A DNA stretch of 64,000 bases, taken from the NCBI RefSeq assembly GCF_016587355.1, contig NZ_BNJF01000003.1, positions 992,001 through 1,056,000 on the forward strand. Reading direction: 5' to 3'. Under the pieces are notes generated by a model that was not told the DNA's origin, ran no database searches, and worked only from the letters and a program-made list of their open reading frames with translations. Position numbers and translations under genes: made by a program. This DNA is from Ktedonospora formicarum. GTDB lineage: Bacteria > Chloroflexota > Ktedonobacteria > Ktedonobacterales > Ktedonobacteraceae. This document shows positions 17,540-25,065 of the stretch, in pieces (the stretch's first letter is position 1; each line of letters opens with the position of its first letter).

Positions 17540-17584
17540 ACTATACCACAGTGGGTTGCATTATGCAACCCACTGTGGTATCCT
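17540..17584. promoter_or_regulatory. 39-bp palindromic operator with face-to-face promoters
   Basis: An 18-bp arm (ATACCACAGTGGGTTGCA, 17543-17560) is repeated inverted at 17564-17581 around TTA, with no mismatch. Rightward promoter: TTGCAT 17556-17561, 17 bp, TATCCT 17579-17584. Leftward promoter: TTGCAT on the minus strand (17563-17568), 17 bp, TATAGT (17540-17545). The two promoters occupy the same DNA and cannot both be bound by polymerase. Confidence 0.8.
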
Positions 17585-17632
17585 AAGAAAAAGAAGAGAG
17601 GACACTGTATATTTCCAGGATAGGAGGCGCAC

Positions 17633-18031
17633 ATGCGACGACAGAGTTTCGCGTCTATGGATTGTCCAATCGCCCGCACCTTAGATATTGTGGGAGAGTG
17701 GTGGACCCTGCTCATTCTGCGCGATCTGGCGCAGGGGATTAATCGCTTCGACACCCTTCAGCAACATTTGGGGATTGCGCGCAATATCCTGACCGTGCGT
17801 TTACAAACGTTGCTGGATCATGGTTTGATTGAGCGGCAGTGTTATCAGCAACGACCAGAGCGCTTTGAATATCGGCTCACCGAGAAAGGAGCCGATATGA
17901 ACGCCGTGCTTAAAGCACTCAGGCAATGGGGTGAACGATGGACGCAAGCTCCAGATCCCACCTCAACCACCTCCCTTTCGCATGGACAAACGAGCGAAGA
18001 TACCACGCTTCCGACTCACCCTCTTTCATGA
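17633..18031 (+). CDS. HxlR family transcriptional regulator
   Basis: 132 residues. The family signature CPIARTLDIVGEWWTLLILRDL opens the winged helix; the recognition helix region RFDTLQQHLGIARNILTVRL and the wing PERFEYRLTEKG follow. The single conserved Cys of redox-sensing HxlR proteins is present near the N-terminus (MDCPIART). AGGAGG precedes the ATG. The neighbouring divergent SDR and the shared operator suggest it represses both itself and the SDR. Confidence 0.93.
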   Translation: MRRQSFASMDCPIARTLDIVGEWWTLLILRDLAQGINRFDTLQQHLGIARNILTVRLQTLLDHGLIERQCYQQRPERFEYRLTEKGADMNAVLKALRQWGERWTQAPDPTSTTSLSHGQTSEDTTLPTHPLS

Positions 18032-18289
18032 AAGAGATCCTCAAATAGCTCTATTACTCCTGGTTGGGCAAATAACCTCTACTGAAAGTGAATAAGCCCT
18101 CTTTTCATCGCGAAAGCACAAATTCACTGCTTTTCGGGAATAAACTCTGTATCCTTTTCACTTATAATTAATAAGATGCCAATCTATTGTAATCGAAACA
18201 TAAACCGCCGGGCTGACTGGCGAGAAGAGAACGATGAGCATCCTGTGAGTTATTTTGTTGATGCCGTTGGCATGAACAAAGGAGGAATA

Positions 18290-18694
18290 ATGAGCGAATT
18301 TGATGCTTGGAATAGCAAGGTTATCGAAGAATTTCACGCGAACAATGGCAAGGTAAACGGGGGCAATTCCGTGCTCCTGTTAACAACGACGGGAGCCAAA
18401 AGCGGCAAGAAGCGTCTCAACCCGCTGGCATACACAACAGACGGCGAGCGTTTGGTTATCATTGCGTCCAAAGGTGGCGCGCCAACCAATCCTGACTGGT
18501 ATCACAATGTCGTCGCCAATCCCGATGTGACCGTTGAGGTCGGCGCTGAAACATTTGAGGCCAGAGCCACCGTCGCGGAAGGCGCGGAACGCGATGAACT
18601 TTACGCCAAGCAGGCCGCGCTTATGCCCAATTTCGCCGAGTATCAGGCAAAGACCACGCGCAAAATCCCGGTTATCGTACTGACTCGCAAATAG
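18290..18694 (+). CDS. Deazaflavin (F420)-dependent nitroreductase family
   Basis: 134 residues, a small split-barrel protein of the Ddn/DUF385 family. Visible motifs: LLTTTGAKSGKKR, the phosphate-binding stretch for F420, then TNPDWYHNVVANPDV and the GAETFEARATVAEG strand pair. Start at ATG 18290 with AAAGGAGG; the open frame extends further upstream without a ribosome site. With the LLM protein at 6276 and the PPOX protein at 22734 this supports an organism that makes F420. Confidence 0.92.
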   Translation: MSEFDAWNSKVIEEFHANNGKVNGGNSVLLLTTTGAKSGKKRLNPLAYTTDGERLVIIASKGGAPTNPDWYHNVVANPDVTVEVGAETFEARATVAEGAERDELYAKQAALMPNFAEYQAKTTRKIPVIVLTRK

Positions 18695-18752
18695 TAAATA
18701 ATCAAGGAAGAGGAGTTATCCACTACCACCTCTCCCCCAAAATATGACAAAA

Positions 18753-18799
18753 AACGCGCCTATCAACCTTTCTCGTCAGGAAGGGTCGATAGGCGCGTT
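18753..18799 (+). terminator. Hairpin terminator
   Basis: AACGCGCCTATC (18753-18764) pairs perfectly with GATAGGCGCGTT (18788-18799). It closes the deazaflavin nitroreductase unit. Confidence 0.7.
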
Positions 18800-18876
18800 C
18801 GTTCATCAACCACAATGAGCAAATGTGAGTAGTTTCGATTTTATCCCCAATTTTCGATGAAGCCAGTAAATGTCCC

Positions 18877-19437
18877 TTACGCGTAAGAAGGCTTCTTACT
18901 TATAAAGCCCAACATGGCCCCAAACCAGCCTATGAGAGTACCGCAGACCATGTCGAAGGCAACGAACAAGAGATTATTGACGAGTATTGCTCTGAAAACC
19001 CACCACGTCACATTACCTCCAAATTGGAGAAAAGAGTCTTGATTGTGCGGAAATGCCGATGCTAGAAGCATGAGCAACACAACAAACCCAATGACAATGA
19101 TCGCAAAAACGATATAGATAGCCAATCCGCTATAAAGGCCAGCCTTTAGCCCTGTCAGCAAGCCTGTGCGAATGCTTCCTGTTTTCCTGCTTATGAGCCA
19201 TCCTACAAAAGCGTAAAAGGGAAGGCTCACGAAGCCCAGAACAAGAGTATCTATGAGAGCGATGGCGTCATCGCTCTTGAAAGTGAGTGTCGCATCTGAA
19301 TGGTATATGAACACAGTCTTTTGCATCATCACATAGAGAATAACTCTCAGCCCAGATATGGCAAGGGCCGTGAGAAGCGCGTATTTAAAGGAAGATACTG
19401 GTCTGGGGCTGGTAGCGATTGTCTTTGCATCCTGCAT
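18877..19437 (-). CDS. Four-pass membrane protein
   Basis: Unrecognised 186-residue membrane protein. Hydrophobic segments lie near residues 15-35, 60-80, 95-130 and 145-180, joined by short loops; the second and third flank a GSIRTGLLTGLKAGLYSG segment rich in small residues, as in glycine-zipper proteins. GGAGAA precedes the ATG. No partner gene is apparent; the gap to 19712 holds no clear gene. Confidence 0.6.
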   Translation of the reverse strand: MQDAKTIATSPRPVSSFKYALLTALAISGLRVILYVMMQKTVFIYHSDATLTFKSDDAIALIDTLVLGFVSLPFYAFVGWLISRKTGSIRTGLLTGLKAGLYSGLAIYIVFAIIVIGFVVLLMLLASAFPHNQDSFLQFGGNVTWWVFRAILVNNLLFVAFDMVCGTLIGWFGAMLGFISKKPSYA

Positions 19438-19711
19438 GAAGATTCTCCCACATATTCACTCTGCTTAAGGCACAAAATAAGTGTTTCAGCCGAGGATGAT
19501 GCGCAATTAACTTCAGTTCGCGCATCCAAACTGGCAAACCACTTGCAGGCACCTCTAATCCCCTTTGAGGGAGCAGTTTGTCTGGCACAATTATACCCTA
19601 AACTTGTGGGTCCTCAGAGAATGGTGACCACCAATTGGCTCATGTCTCTAGTGTAGATGTGGAAGCGCGCAAAGCGCCTGTGACGCTCCTCTCCAAAAAC
19701 CTTCCCGCACC

Positions 19712-20569
19712 CTATATTATCTGCAAGGATGGCAGGGTCACAGTAGGCATACTTCCCACCGGGCGTAGCCCCTCAAAGAGGTCATGCTCTTCACGCCGCC
19801 CACTGTTAACGAGGCTCATAGCGCGATAGAACTCTTGCGGTCCCCAGAGGCGCTTATGTACCTCAACTGGGATAGGTGGCAGAGAATCCAGGCGGGGAAT
19901 TTGCGTGCGATGGCAGCGAACCGCGTCCCAGGACTCATGCCAGTAGTCGCTCGTATCCAGGCGTGTCGTCACGGCCCACTTCACCCAGGAAAGGGAGGTC
20001 CGCTCCTGTCCGTCAATGTGCATAATCATGTCGCCGAAGATCGGAACATAGGTTGCGAACCAATCCTCAGTTGAAACGCGGTAATACAGCTTGGCGACAC
20101 GATGAGGAGCCAGGGTCGCGCCACAGGGAGAGCTCGCATCAGCGGCGCATAGCACGGCGGCGGTCGTAAACTGCGAAATAGCGATATGGTCCGGGTGACC
20201 ATAGAGACCATCAGGGCCAAATGATACTACGACATCCGGGCGCACCTCGCGAATGAGTGTCGCCACCTGGGCTACTACCTCACGCCCATTGGCCTGATCC
20301 AGATCCCCATCAATGTAGTTCAAGAAGTCCAGCCGCTTGATTCCCAGCACATCGCACGCCGCGCGTAACTCGCGCTCACGCATGCGCCCCAGAGCTGCCT
20401 CGCCGGGATACTCGCTCCAATCGAAGAACCAGCCGCGCTCCCCACGCGTCGCCACGACCAGCGAGATCTCTACTCCCTCGGCGGCATACTTCGCCAGCGT
20501 CCCCCCTAACGCGATTGATTCATCATCCGGGTGCGCCAGCACGCACATTAACTTCAGCGGTGCAACCAT
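19712..20569 (-). CDS. PIG-L family deacetylase
   Basis: A LmbE/PIG-L zinc N-deacetylase, 285 residues. Metal ligands are in AHPDDESIALGG (His, Asp, Asp) and the later HPDH motif (DGLYGHPDHIAI). The family removes acetyl groups from GlcNAc conjugates, as in mycothiol, bacillithiol and GPI precursor synthesis. ATG 20569 has TTAGGAG 10 bases upstream; the TTG at 20587 would overlap that site. The gene lies about 250 nt downstream of a consensus promoter whose leader encodes a Cys-rich peptide, which suggests a link to low-molecular-weight thiols. Confidence 0.9.
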   Translation of the reverse strand: MVAPLKLMCVLAHPDDESIALGGTLAKYAAEGVEISLVVATRGERGWFFDWSEYPGEAALGRMRERELRAACDVLGIKRLDFLNYIDGDLDQANGREVVAQVATLIREVRPDVVVSFGPDGLYGHPDHIAISQFTTAAVLCAADASSPCGATLAPHRVAKLYYRVSTEDWFATYVPIFGDMIMHIDGQERTSLSWVKWAVTTRLDTSDYWHESWDAVRCHRTQIPRLDSLPPIPVEVHKRLWGPQEFYRAMSLVNSGRREEHDLFEGLRPVGSMPTVTLPSLQII

Positions 20570-20640
20570 TCCACATTCTCCTAACAAATACTCTTTAAAA
20601 TATTAATTACATCTTCAATAATATATAAAGCCTCCCCAGT

Positions 20641-20681
20641 AAAGAGAAGAAAACATCAGGTGGAAGCATCTTCACGGTGAT
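20641..20681 (-). terminator. Possible attenuator upstream of the PIG-L gene
   Basis: On the minus strand a stem formed by ATCA/TGAT, GTG/CAC and AAG/CTT (20655-20681) is followed by GTTTTCTTCTCTTT. It lies 24 nt beyond the stop of a Cys-rich leader peptide, the right place for a transcription attenuator. The stem is imperfect. Confidence 0.35.
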
Positions 20682-20704
20682 TTACAGGTGGCAGAGGCGT
20701 GATA

Positions 20705-20752
20705 TTAGCAGGAGCAACAGTAGGGGCACACATAAATATAACCTAAAAACAT
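20705..20752 (-). CDS. Putative Cys-rich leader peptide
   Basis: A 15-codon frame, MFLGYIYVCPYCCSC, preceded by GAGG about 7 bases from the ATG. Four of the last seven residues are Cys. It lies between a consensus promoter (20827-20855) and the PIG-L deacetylase start. Such layouts can couple amino-acid supply to attenuation. It could also be chance, as the frame is short. Confidence 0.4.
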   Translation of the reverse strand: MFLGYIYVCPYCCSC

Positions 20753-20807
20753 CCACGCACCTCGTTCCGTTGAAGACCTGAATCATCTCTCCAGGTCAAA
20801 TACAACT

Positions 20808-20855
20808 TACTTGATCTAATAAGTCAAGTATACTCAGCCCTCCAAGTAATGTCAA
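20808..20855 (-). promoter_or_regulatory. Consensus promoter with TSS-proximal operator
   Basis: Minus strand TTGACA (20850-20855), 17-bp spacer, TATACT (20827-20832). The dyad TACTTGA and TCAAGTA (20808-20830) overlaps the -10 and start site, consistent with a repressor. The next gene downstream on this strand is the PIG-L deacetylase. Confidence 0.7.
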
Positions 20856-21034
20856 GAAAGCCCACCACAAAGGCTATCAATCGCTACACACCCAACATCT
20901 TTGTGCTTCGGTGCGTCCTTTGGGGGAAATAGAATGTGGAAGCGGTGGGGGGAGGGAAAACAAGCGAGGTGCAGATAGAGGCAAGGGCTTTTTAATTTTA
21001 CTAGCGCTAGTAAATATCCTCTGCCAAAACAGGC

Positions 21035-21069
21035 CGGAGGGGCCACACCTGGCAGGTGTGACCCCTCCG
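21035..21069 (-). terminator. Strong terminator of the orphan gene at 21089
   Basis: CGGAGGGG-CCACACCT and AGGTGTG-ACCCCTCCG pair around GGC; on the minus strand a TTTTGG tract follows. Confidence 0.75.
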
Positions 21070-21088
21070 AACCGATGTTGCTCAGCGC

Positions 21089-21625
21089 TTACGCGGCCGG
21101 CTGGAACAGGACGCCACCCGGGCGGCGGAAGAAGCGCAGGATCACCGGCTGCTGCTGGACTCCGTGCAGCGGGCCGATGTACTCCGGGTCGTCATCCATC
21201 ACCGGAGCGATGACATCCGTCCGTCCCGCGCGGATGGCCTGATCCTTCATCTTCGGCGGGAGGATGAAGAAGAAGCCTCCGCTGGCCGGCGGGAGCCAGG
21301 AGATGCTGGTCGGGATCGTCTGCCCCGCGTGTGGGAAGTAGGCCAGTCGACCATCCTTCGTGAGGTAGTAGATGTCACTTCCCGTCAGGTTGGTGAACCA
21401 CTCCGCACCCAGCAGCACGCCCTTCATCTGCTGTCCACCCAGGCGCTTGGTTTCCAGCTTGCCGCCCACGGAGACCATCCGGTGCTCCGCGCCCTGGAAC
21501 TTGAGGACGTACTGGCCATTCTCGGCGACGATCTCGATGGGCTCACCGTTCCAGGTGATCTGCCCACTCCTGTCGACGCTGAAGGTCCTTGCTGCCTCGC
21601 GGACGAGCTGGACTTGTACCTGCAT
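21089..21625 (-). CDS. Orphan GC-rich gene, beta-rich protein
   Basis: 178 residues, not recognised. The N-terminus alternates polar and hydrophobic residues (MQVQVQLVREAARTFSV...WNGEPIEIVAENGQYVLKF), as in beta-barrel or sandwich proteins. The middle has WFTNLTGSDIYYLTKDGRLAYFP and the C-terminus is Pro- and Arg-rich. No signal peptide. Third codon positions are almost all G or C, unlike neighbouring genes. It is monocistronic with a promoter at 21943-21972, a 300-nt multi-hairpin leader and a strong terminator, the same cassette layout as the other orphan genes here. Confidence 0.65.
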   Translation of the reverse strand: MQVQVQLVREAARTFSVDRSGQITWNGEPIEIVAENGQYVLKFQGAEHRMVSVGGKLETKRLGGQQMKGVLLGAEWFTNLTGSDIYYLTKDGRLAYFPHAGQTIPTSISWLPPASGGFFFILPPKMKDQAIRAGRTDVIAPVMDDDPEYIGPLHGVQQQPVILRFFRRPGGVLFQPAA

Positions 21626-21633
21626 GGTCTATG

Positions 21634-21847
21634 AACCCTTTCGGGTTGGGCGAGAGCCTTGTTGCGCTCTCGCAGTGAATGTGACCTTGCTTGCTGAGAA
21701 CATCGGTTGATCGTTCCCATTTCACCCACTCAACATGTGAGCGTATGAGCAGGGGTTCATCGTTGTGACTGAACCGATCATGTCCAGTCCCGATTCGACC
21801 GTCATCTTCCGCGAAGTCTCAGCGAGCAAGACTGGCGGGAGAATCGG
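21634..21847 (-). ncRNA. Multi-hairpin leader RNA of the orphan gene
   Basis: Hairpins AACCCTTTCGGGTT (21634-21647) and GCGAGAGC/GCTCTCGC (21650-21673), then a nested fold: outer stem CCGATTC (21790-21796) with GAATCGG (21841-21847) and an inner AGTCT/AGACT hairpin (21815-21833). The whole lies in the 5' untranslated region of the gene at 21089. No known riboswitch class fits. Confidence 0.45.
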
Positions 21848-21942
21848 CGGGTATGAACCAGAACCCGGCCACCTTGCCAACGCAACTTGCGTCACGTCCG
21901 CATAAATGAATCAGTGGTGGCAACCGATAGACTCTGCTAGAT

Positions 21943-21975
21943 ACTATAACGCAAGATCTTGCAGTGATGCAAGAT
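21943..21975 (-). promoter_or_regulatory. Promoter with PadR-like operator
   Basis: Minus strand TTGCAT (21967-21972), 18-bp spacer, TATAGT (21943-21948). The dyad ATCTTGCA-N4-TGCAAGAT (21956-21975) overlaps it. These half-sites match the inner ends of the PadR operator arms at 5941-6000. Confidence 0.6.
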
Positions 21976-22127
21976 ATGAACCACCATCATTAGCAGGTGC
22001 GGATCATATTTTGGCATTCGTGCTAGCGTCCTGAAAGATGTCAGCTCTCATCCGAGCCTGATATTGTTGTGTTTACAAAAAATCTGAATGATACCCCATT
22101 TCCCCCTTGCGCCTGGATATACAGCTA

Positions 22128-22222
22128 ATTTGTGTGTTATACTCACACTAAATTTGTACATCTTCCTCTGGCTCCGTAAAAGTTGTAGACGGAGGAGATG
22201 GAGTTCACATCACAGGGTGAAC
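22128..22222 (+). promoter_or_regulatory. Operator and hairpin leader of the gene at 22361
   Basis: A GTGTG/CACAC dyad surrounds TATACT (22138-22143), a likely -10. Two perfect 6-bp hairpins follow in the leader: CTCCGT/ACGGAG (22172-22194) and GTTCAC/GTGAAC (22203-22222). Confidence 0.45.
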
Positions 22223-22360
22223 TTGCTTGTTCCTCTACCATTGCTGATCTTCATTTGCTATTCGACTTAGGAACCTTCTGAAGGCGAATGGTTTGTGAGG
22301 AATGGATGCTTTATCAGGTCCGTCTCAGCAGAGAACCAGGTGGAACAAGGAGGTAAAGGA

Positions 22361-22570
22361 ATGGCGAAAGCGAGTCACAGTCACCGCAAAGGTGCCACAA
22401 CTCCTGCAGGTGTAAGGCTCACTTACAGGGGACTGAGCACTTCGCCTGAGGGCATCGGGCGGCGGGACGACGGGGAAGGCTGCCCCGGCTGCGCGTACGA
22501 GAACGCCCCCGACAACCTGAGGGGGGCGATGGGCGACCCGCCCAAGCACACCTGCGAGCAAACCGCGTGA
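22361..22570 (+). CDS. Small orphan protein with CPGC motif
   Basis: 69 residues, unrecognised. It begins MAKASHSHRKG, a basic N-terminus, and contains CPGCAYEN plus one more Cys near the C-terminus (KHTCEQ), so a mononuclear metal site is conceivable but incomplete. AAGGAGG stands before the ATG. High GC3. It has its own promoter, structured leader (22128-22222) and a perfect palindromic terminator. Confidence 0.6.
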   Translation: MAKASHSHRKGATTPAGVRLTYRGLSTSPEGIGRRDDGEGCPGCAYENAPDNLRGAMGDPPKHTCEQTA

Positions 22571-22587
22571 TGTGATGTAAGCCAGGA

Positions 22588-22617
22588 GACCGCCTCCCCT
22601 GCGCAGGGGAGGCGGTC
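22588..22617 (+). terminator. Perfect 30-bp palindromic terminator
   Basis: GACCGCCTCCCCTGC is followed directly by its exact reverse complement, 18 bp after the stop codon of the small gene at 22361. Confidence 0.8.
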
Positions 22618-22733
22618 TTCGCTTACCTTGCCCTCCACGAGAGCAGTTGCACCACAAAAGGCTCGCACACATGCATGTTGAGATGGCTGGAGCCAGTTCC
22701 CTCAGCTATTCCCGGCTGTTTGCTTTCTCGGTG

Positions 22734-23156
22734 CTAATGAGCAGTCCAGATCCGACCAACCACCTTGTCCGGCTTGAGCACAATAACCACGCGGGAAGCC
22801 TGCTGCGTGGCCTGGGTCCAGGATGCCTCCGCGAATTGCTGACGTTTATCTGCTGGGATATATTTCTCCATCGTCGCGTCCCAAAGCTCAGGATAGCGCT
22901 CAAGCCCAACAATCTCAGCGCGTCCGTAGGCTACCACATAGGCACGTGTAACTGGATCGTTGACAATCACCGAGATATTGGGGTCACGCACAATATTGGC
23001 GTATTTGGCGCTCGCTTTTTGGGTGCTAATGAGGAGAGATTCACCATCCCATATAAACCAGACGGGATTGAGTTGCGCCCCCTTCCCCACCCGGTTCGTT
23101 GAAATGATGGCATCATGAGGTTGAGCGAGAAATGCTTGTAATGCTTCTGCATCCAT
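22734..23156 (-). CDS. Pyridoxamine 5'-phosphate oxidase family protein
   Basis: 140 residues, split beta-barrel of the FMN/F420-binding PPOX superfamily, closest to the F420-dependent class: AIISTNRVGKGAQLNPVWFIWDGESLLIST, then RDPNISVIVND and YVVAYGRAEIVG. AAAAGGAGG precedes the ATG by 10 bases. Divergent from a TetR regulator at 23415 with candidate operators between. The substrate is unknown; F420-dependent members reduce quinones, biliverdin or xenobiotics. Confidence 0.9.
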   Translation of the reverse strand: MDAEALQAFLAQPHDAIISTNRVGKGAQLNPVWFIWDGESLLISTQKASAKYANIVRDPNISVIVNDPVTRAYVVAYGRAEIVGLERYPELWDATMEKYIPADKRQQFAEASWTQATQQASRVVIVLKPDKVVGRIWTAH

Positions 23157-23240
23157 GTTGAATGCGCCTCCTTTTTGCTAGTCTGACCAGGAAGAGTTGC
23201 TGCACCCAAACCTCACCATGCTCATGGAGAGGTTTGTCAG

Positions 23241-23283
23241 CACACAACATCGTGTGTAAACAACATTTTCGTGTATACTACAC
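23241..23283. promoter_or_regulatory. Candidate TetR operators
   Basis: Two dyads, CACACAACATCGTGTG (23241-23256) and GTGTATACTACAC (23271-23283, containing TATACT), lie between the divergent PPOX and TetR genes. The second covers a possible -10 of the TetR gene. Confidence 0.5.
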
Positions 23284-23414
23284 AGTTGGAAGAATAAAGC
23301 ACGCCTACGCGTTCGAGCAATCAGCAAAGAGCGCGGATCGTTGCATAGACAACAACAAGGGGAACGTGTTGGTTTTCTAGGGGCATACACAATTGAACGA
23401 TTGCGAGGTAAAAG

Positions 23415-24011
23415 ATGACCAGAGTTGGAAATTCCAGCGACCCACGAGTGCAGCGGACCCGCCAGTTGCTGCTTGAAGCGTTCATGACCCTGGTCCAGGA
23501 AAAGCACAATTTCCACTCCATTTCCATCCAGGAGATCGCCAGGCGTGCCACCGTCAACCGGGCCACGTTTTATGCACACTTTGAAGACAAATATGCGCTT
23601 ATGGAGGACTGGTCACGCGAGAAGTTTCATCGGGCCCTTGTGCACCAGCTTCCTGCTTGCTCCGCCTTGCGGAGAGAGACCTTGCACAGCCTGATCCTGG
23701 CCGTATTCGACTTTATGGCGCTCTCGCATCGATATTACAGGCCATCCAATAGGCAGTTTGAGGCACTCTATGAGATGGTGGTCCAGCAGGAGCTCTATGA
23801 TCTCCTTTTGTGCTGGCTCCAGCAGGTTCCATCGGAGATTCCCAGCCCTGTGGAGGTCATCGAAACCACGGCGCAGGCTATCAGTTGGGCGATCTTCGGT
23901 CCCGCAGCACAATGGTGCCGTGGAGGCCAACGCGTCTCGAAAGAGATCATGGCCCATCACGTGTTGACTATCGTCGTTGCTGGCTTGTCTCCTGTTGTCA
24001 CAGTGACATAA
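23415..24011 (+). CDS. TetR/AcrR family transcriptional regulator
   Basis: 198 residues. The helix-turn-helix region reads SISIQEIARRATVNRATFYAHFEDKYALMEDW, near-consensus for TetR. The C-terminal ligand domain is of the TetR_C_7/8-like type with the WAIFGPAAQWCRGG helix. Start follows GAGGTAAAAG. It is divergent from the PPOX protein and probably represses it. A candidate ECF41 promoter overlaps its stop codon. Confidence 0.92.
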   Translation: MTRVGNSSDPRVQRTRQLLLEAFMTLVQEKHNFHSISIQEIARRATVNRATFYAHFEDKYALMEDWSREKFHRALVHQLPACSALRRETLHSLILAVFDFMALSHRYYRPSNRQFEALYEMVVQQELYDLLLCWLQQVPSEIPSPVEVIETTAQAISWAIFGPAAQWCRGGQRVSKEIMAHHVLTIVVAGLSPVVTVT

Positions 24012-24022
24012 CAGAATGCGTC
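23996..24022 (+). promoter_or_regulatory. Exact ECF41-type promoter motif
   Basis: TGTCACA (23996-24002), 16 bp, CGTC (24019-24022), pointing toward the 3' end of the minus-strand decarboxylase gene. It would give an RNA antisense to that gene's 3' region. No convincing gene lies in frame downstream. Confidence 0.45.
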
Positions 24023-24096
24023 TCACCAATGATAAGCCTATTTCCGTAACGGGTGGAAGGGCTGAGTTGCAAAATCGTTGGTTTGATGGGAGAAAA

Positions 24097-24140
24097 AGAC
24101 CTCTCCAATCTCCTGTGGTCACAGAAATTTGGAGAGGTCT
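24097..24140 (-). terminator. Terminator of the decarboxylase gene
   Basis: AGACCTCTCCAA and TTGGAGAGGTCT pair perfectly; on the minus strand the stem is followed by TTTTTCTCCC. Confidence 0.75.
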
Positions 24141-24275
24141 AATGAGCAGGCTATTCCCCATCAGGTGCCAAGAGAAGTGCACCCATCTTGTCTCATCGCC
24201 TCTATCAAGCCCGCGAGCCGCATGTCTCCAGTGGCGCGAACAGAAGACGGTAATCCTGTTCCACGCGGATCACAA

Positions 24276-24725
24276 CTAGCCCGCTACCTGCCTGATCGTG
24301 ATATTGACGCGGTTGGCAAGGTTGGCAATGGCGATCATGTAGACGATGGCGCCCAGCCCCTTCTCATCATAGTGTCGGCTAGCAGTCTCCCAGATGGCGT
24401 CGGGCACCGGGTCTGCGGGGTCGAGGCGGGTGACGACCTCGGTAAGCGCGAGGGCGGCGCGTTCGGCATCAGTAAAGTAGGGCGCATCCCGCCAGGCCGC
24501 CACCGCGAAGAGGCGCTCGTCTGTTTCGCCCGCCTTTTTCAAACTTCGCGCCACGTAGTCCAAGCAGAAGCTACAACCATTAATCTGACTGGCGCGCATG
24601 TGGACCAGATCGAGGACCGTCTGCGGCACGCCGCCACCCTGTTGTATCGCCTTGACCAGCGCCTGGAAGCCCTGCGCAACACCAGGAAGAATCTTTGTGG
24701 GGTTGGTCATTCGTTGTTGCATCAT
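24276..24725 (-). CDS. Carboxymuconolactone decarboxylase / AhpD-like
   Basis: 149 residues. The CMD fold shows the peroxidatic CxxC in INGCSFCLDYVARSL, followed by the helix WRDAPYFTDAERAALALTEVVTRL with the typical acidic cluster. Members act as alkylhydroperoxidase-like disulfide reductants or decarboxylases. Start at ATG 24725 (AAAGGAG upstream) or 24722. It is divergent from a SigJ sigma factor, and its promoter matches the ECF41 consensus exactly, so it is a direct target of that sigma factor. Confidence 0.93.
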   Translation of the reverse strand: MMQQRMTNPTKILPGVAQGFQALVKAIQQGGGVPQTVLDLVHMRASQINGCSFCLDYVARSLKKAGETDERLFAVAAWRDAPYFTDAERAALALTEVVTRLDPADPVPDAIWETASRHYDEKGLGAIVYMIAIANLANRVNITIRQVAG

Positions 24726-24896
24726 TCATCTCCTTTGGATATCGTCCCTCCATCAGGACGTCTTTACGTCTAGATGAGGATCTCATCTGTTGTTTGATTT
24801 TTCGGGTTGATCTTGACGGGTCGCCCTGTCGGTGCTTTGCGCGCGTGAGAGTGTATCTCCCTGTCACATCGGCCTGGCTTACCTCATCACTCACCC

Positions 24897-24923
24897 GACG
24901 CATATCAATGCAAGAATGTGACA
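24897..24923 (-). promoter_or_regulatory. ECF41 promoter of the decarboxylase gene
   Basis: On the minus strand TGTCACA (24917-24923), 16 bp, CGTC (24897-24900), an exact match to the published ECF41 consensus. Confidence 0.85.
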
Positions 24924-25004
24924 TACCTTCCCACGCCCCTGGCAGATGTCATTGTGGTGAGGCTTCCAGCACTCTAAGAATTCCTGGCAATAGGGCTGGT
25001 CCCC

Positions 25005-25031
25005 TGTCACATAAACCTGATCTCACGCGTC
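25005..25031 (+). promoter_or_regulatory. ECF41 promoter of the sigma factor gene
   Basis: TGTCACA (25005-25011), 16 bp, CGTC (25028-25031), exact, 35 bp before the sigma gene start, implying autoregulation. A further TGTCACA at 24862-24868 has CATC at the matching distance. Confidence 0.85.
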
Positions 25032-25065
25032 GTTCTTATGACGAAAAAAAGAAGGAAGAGAATGA

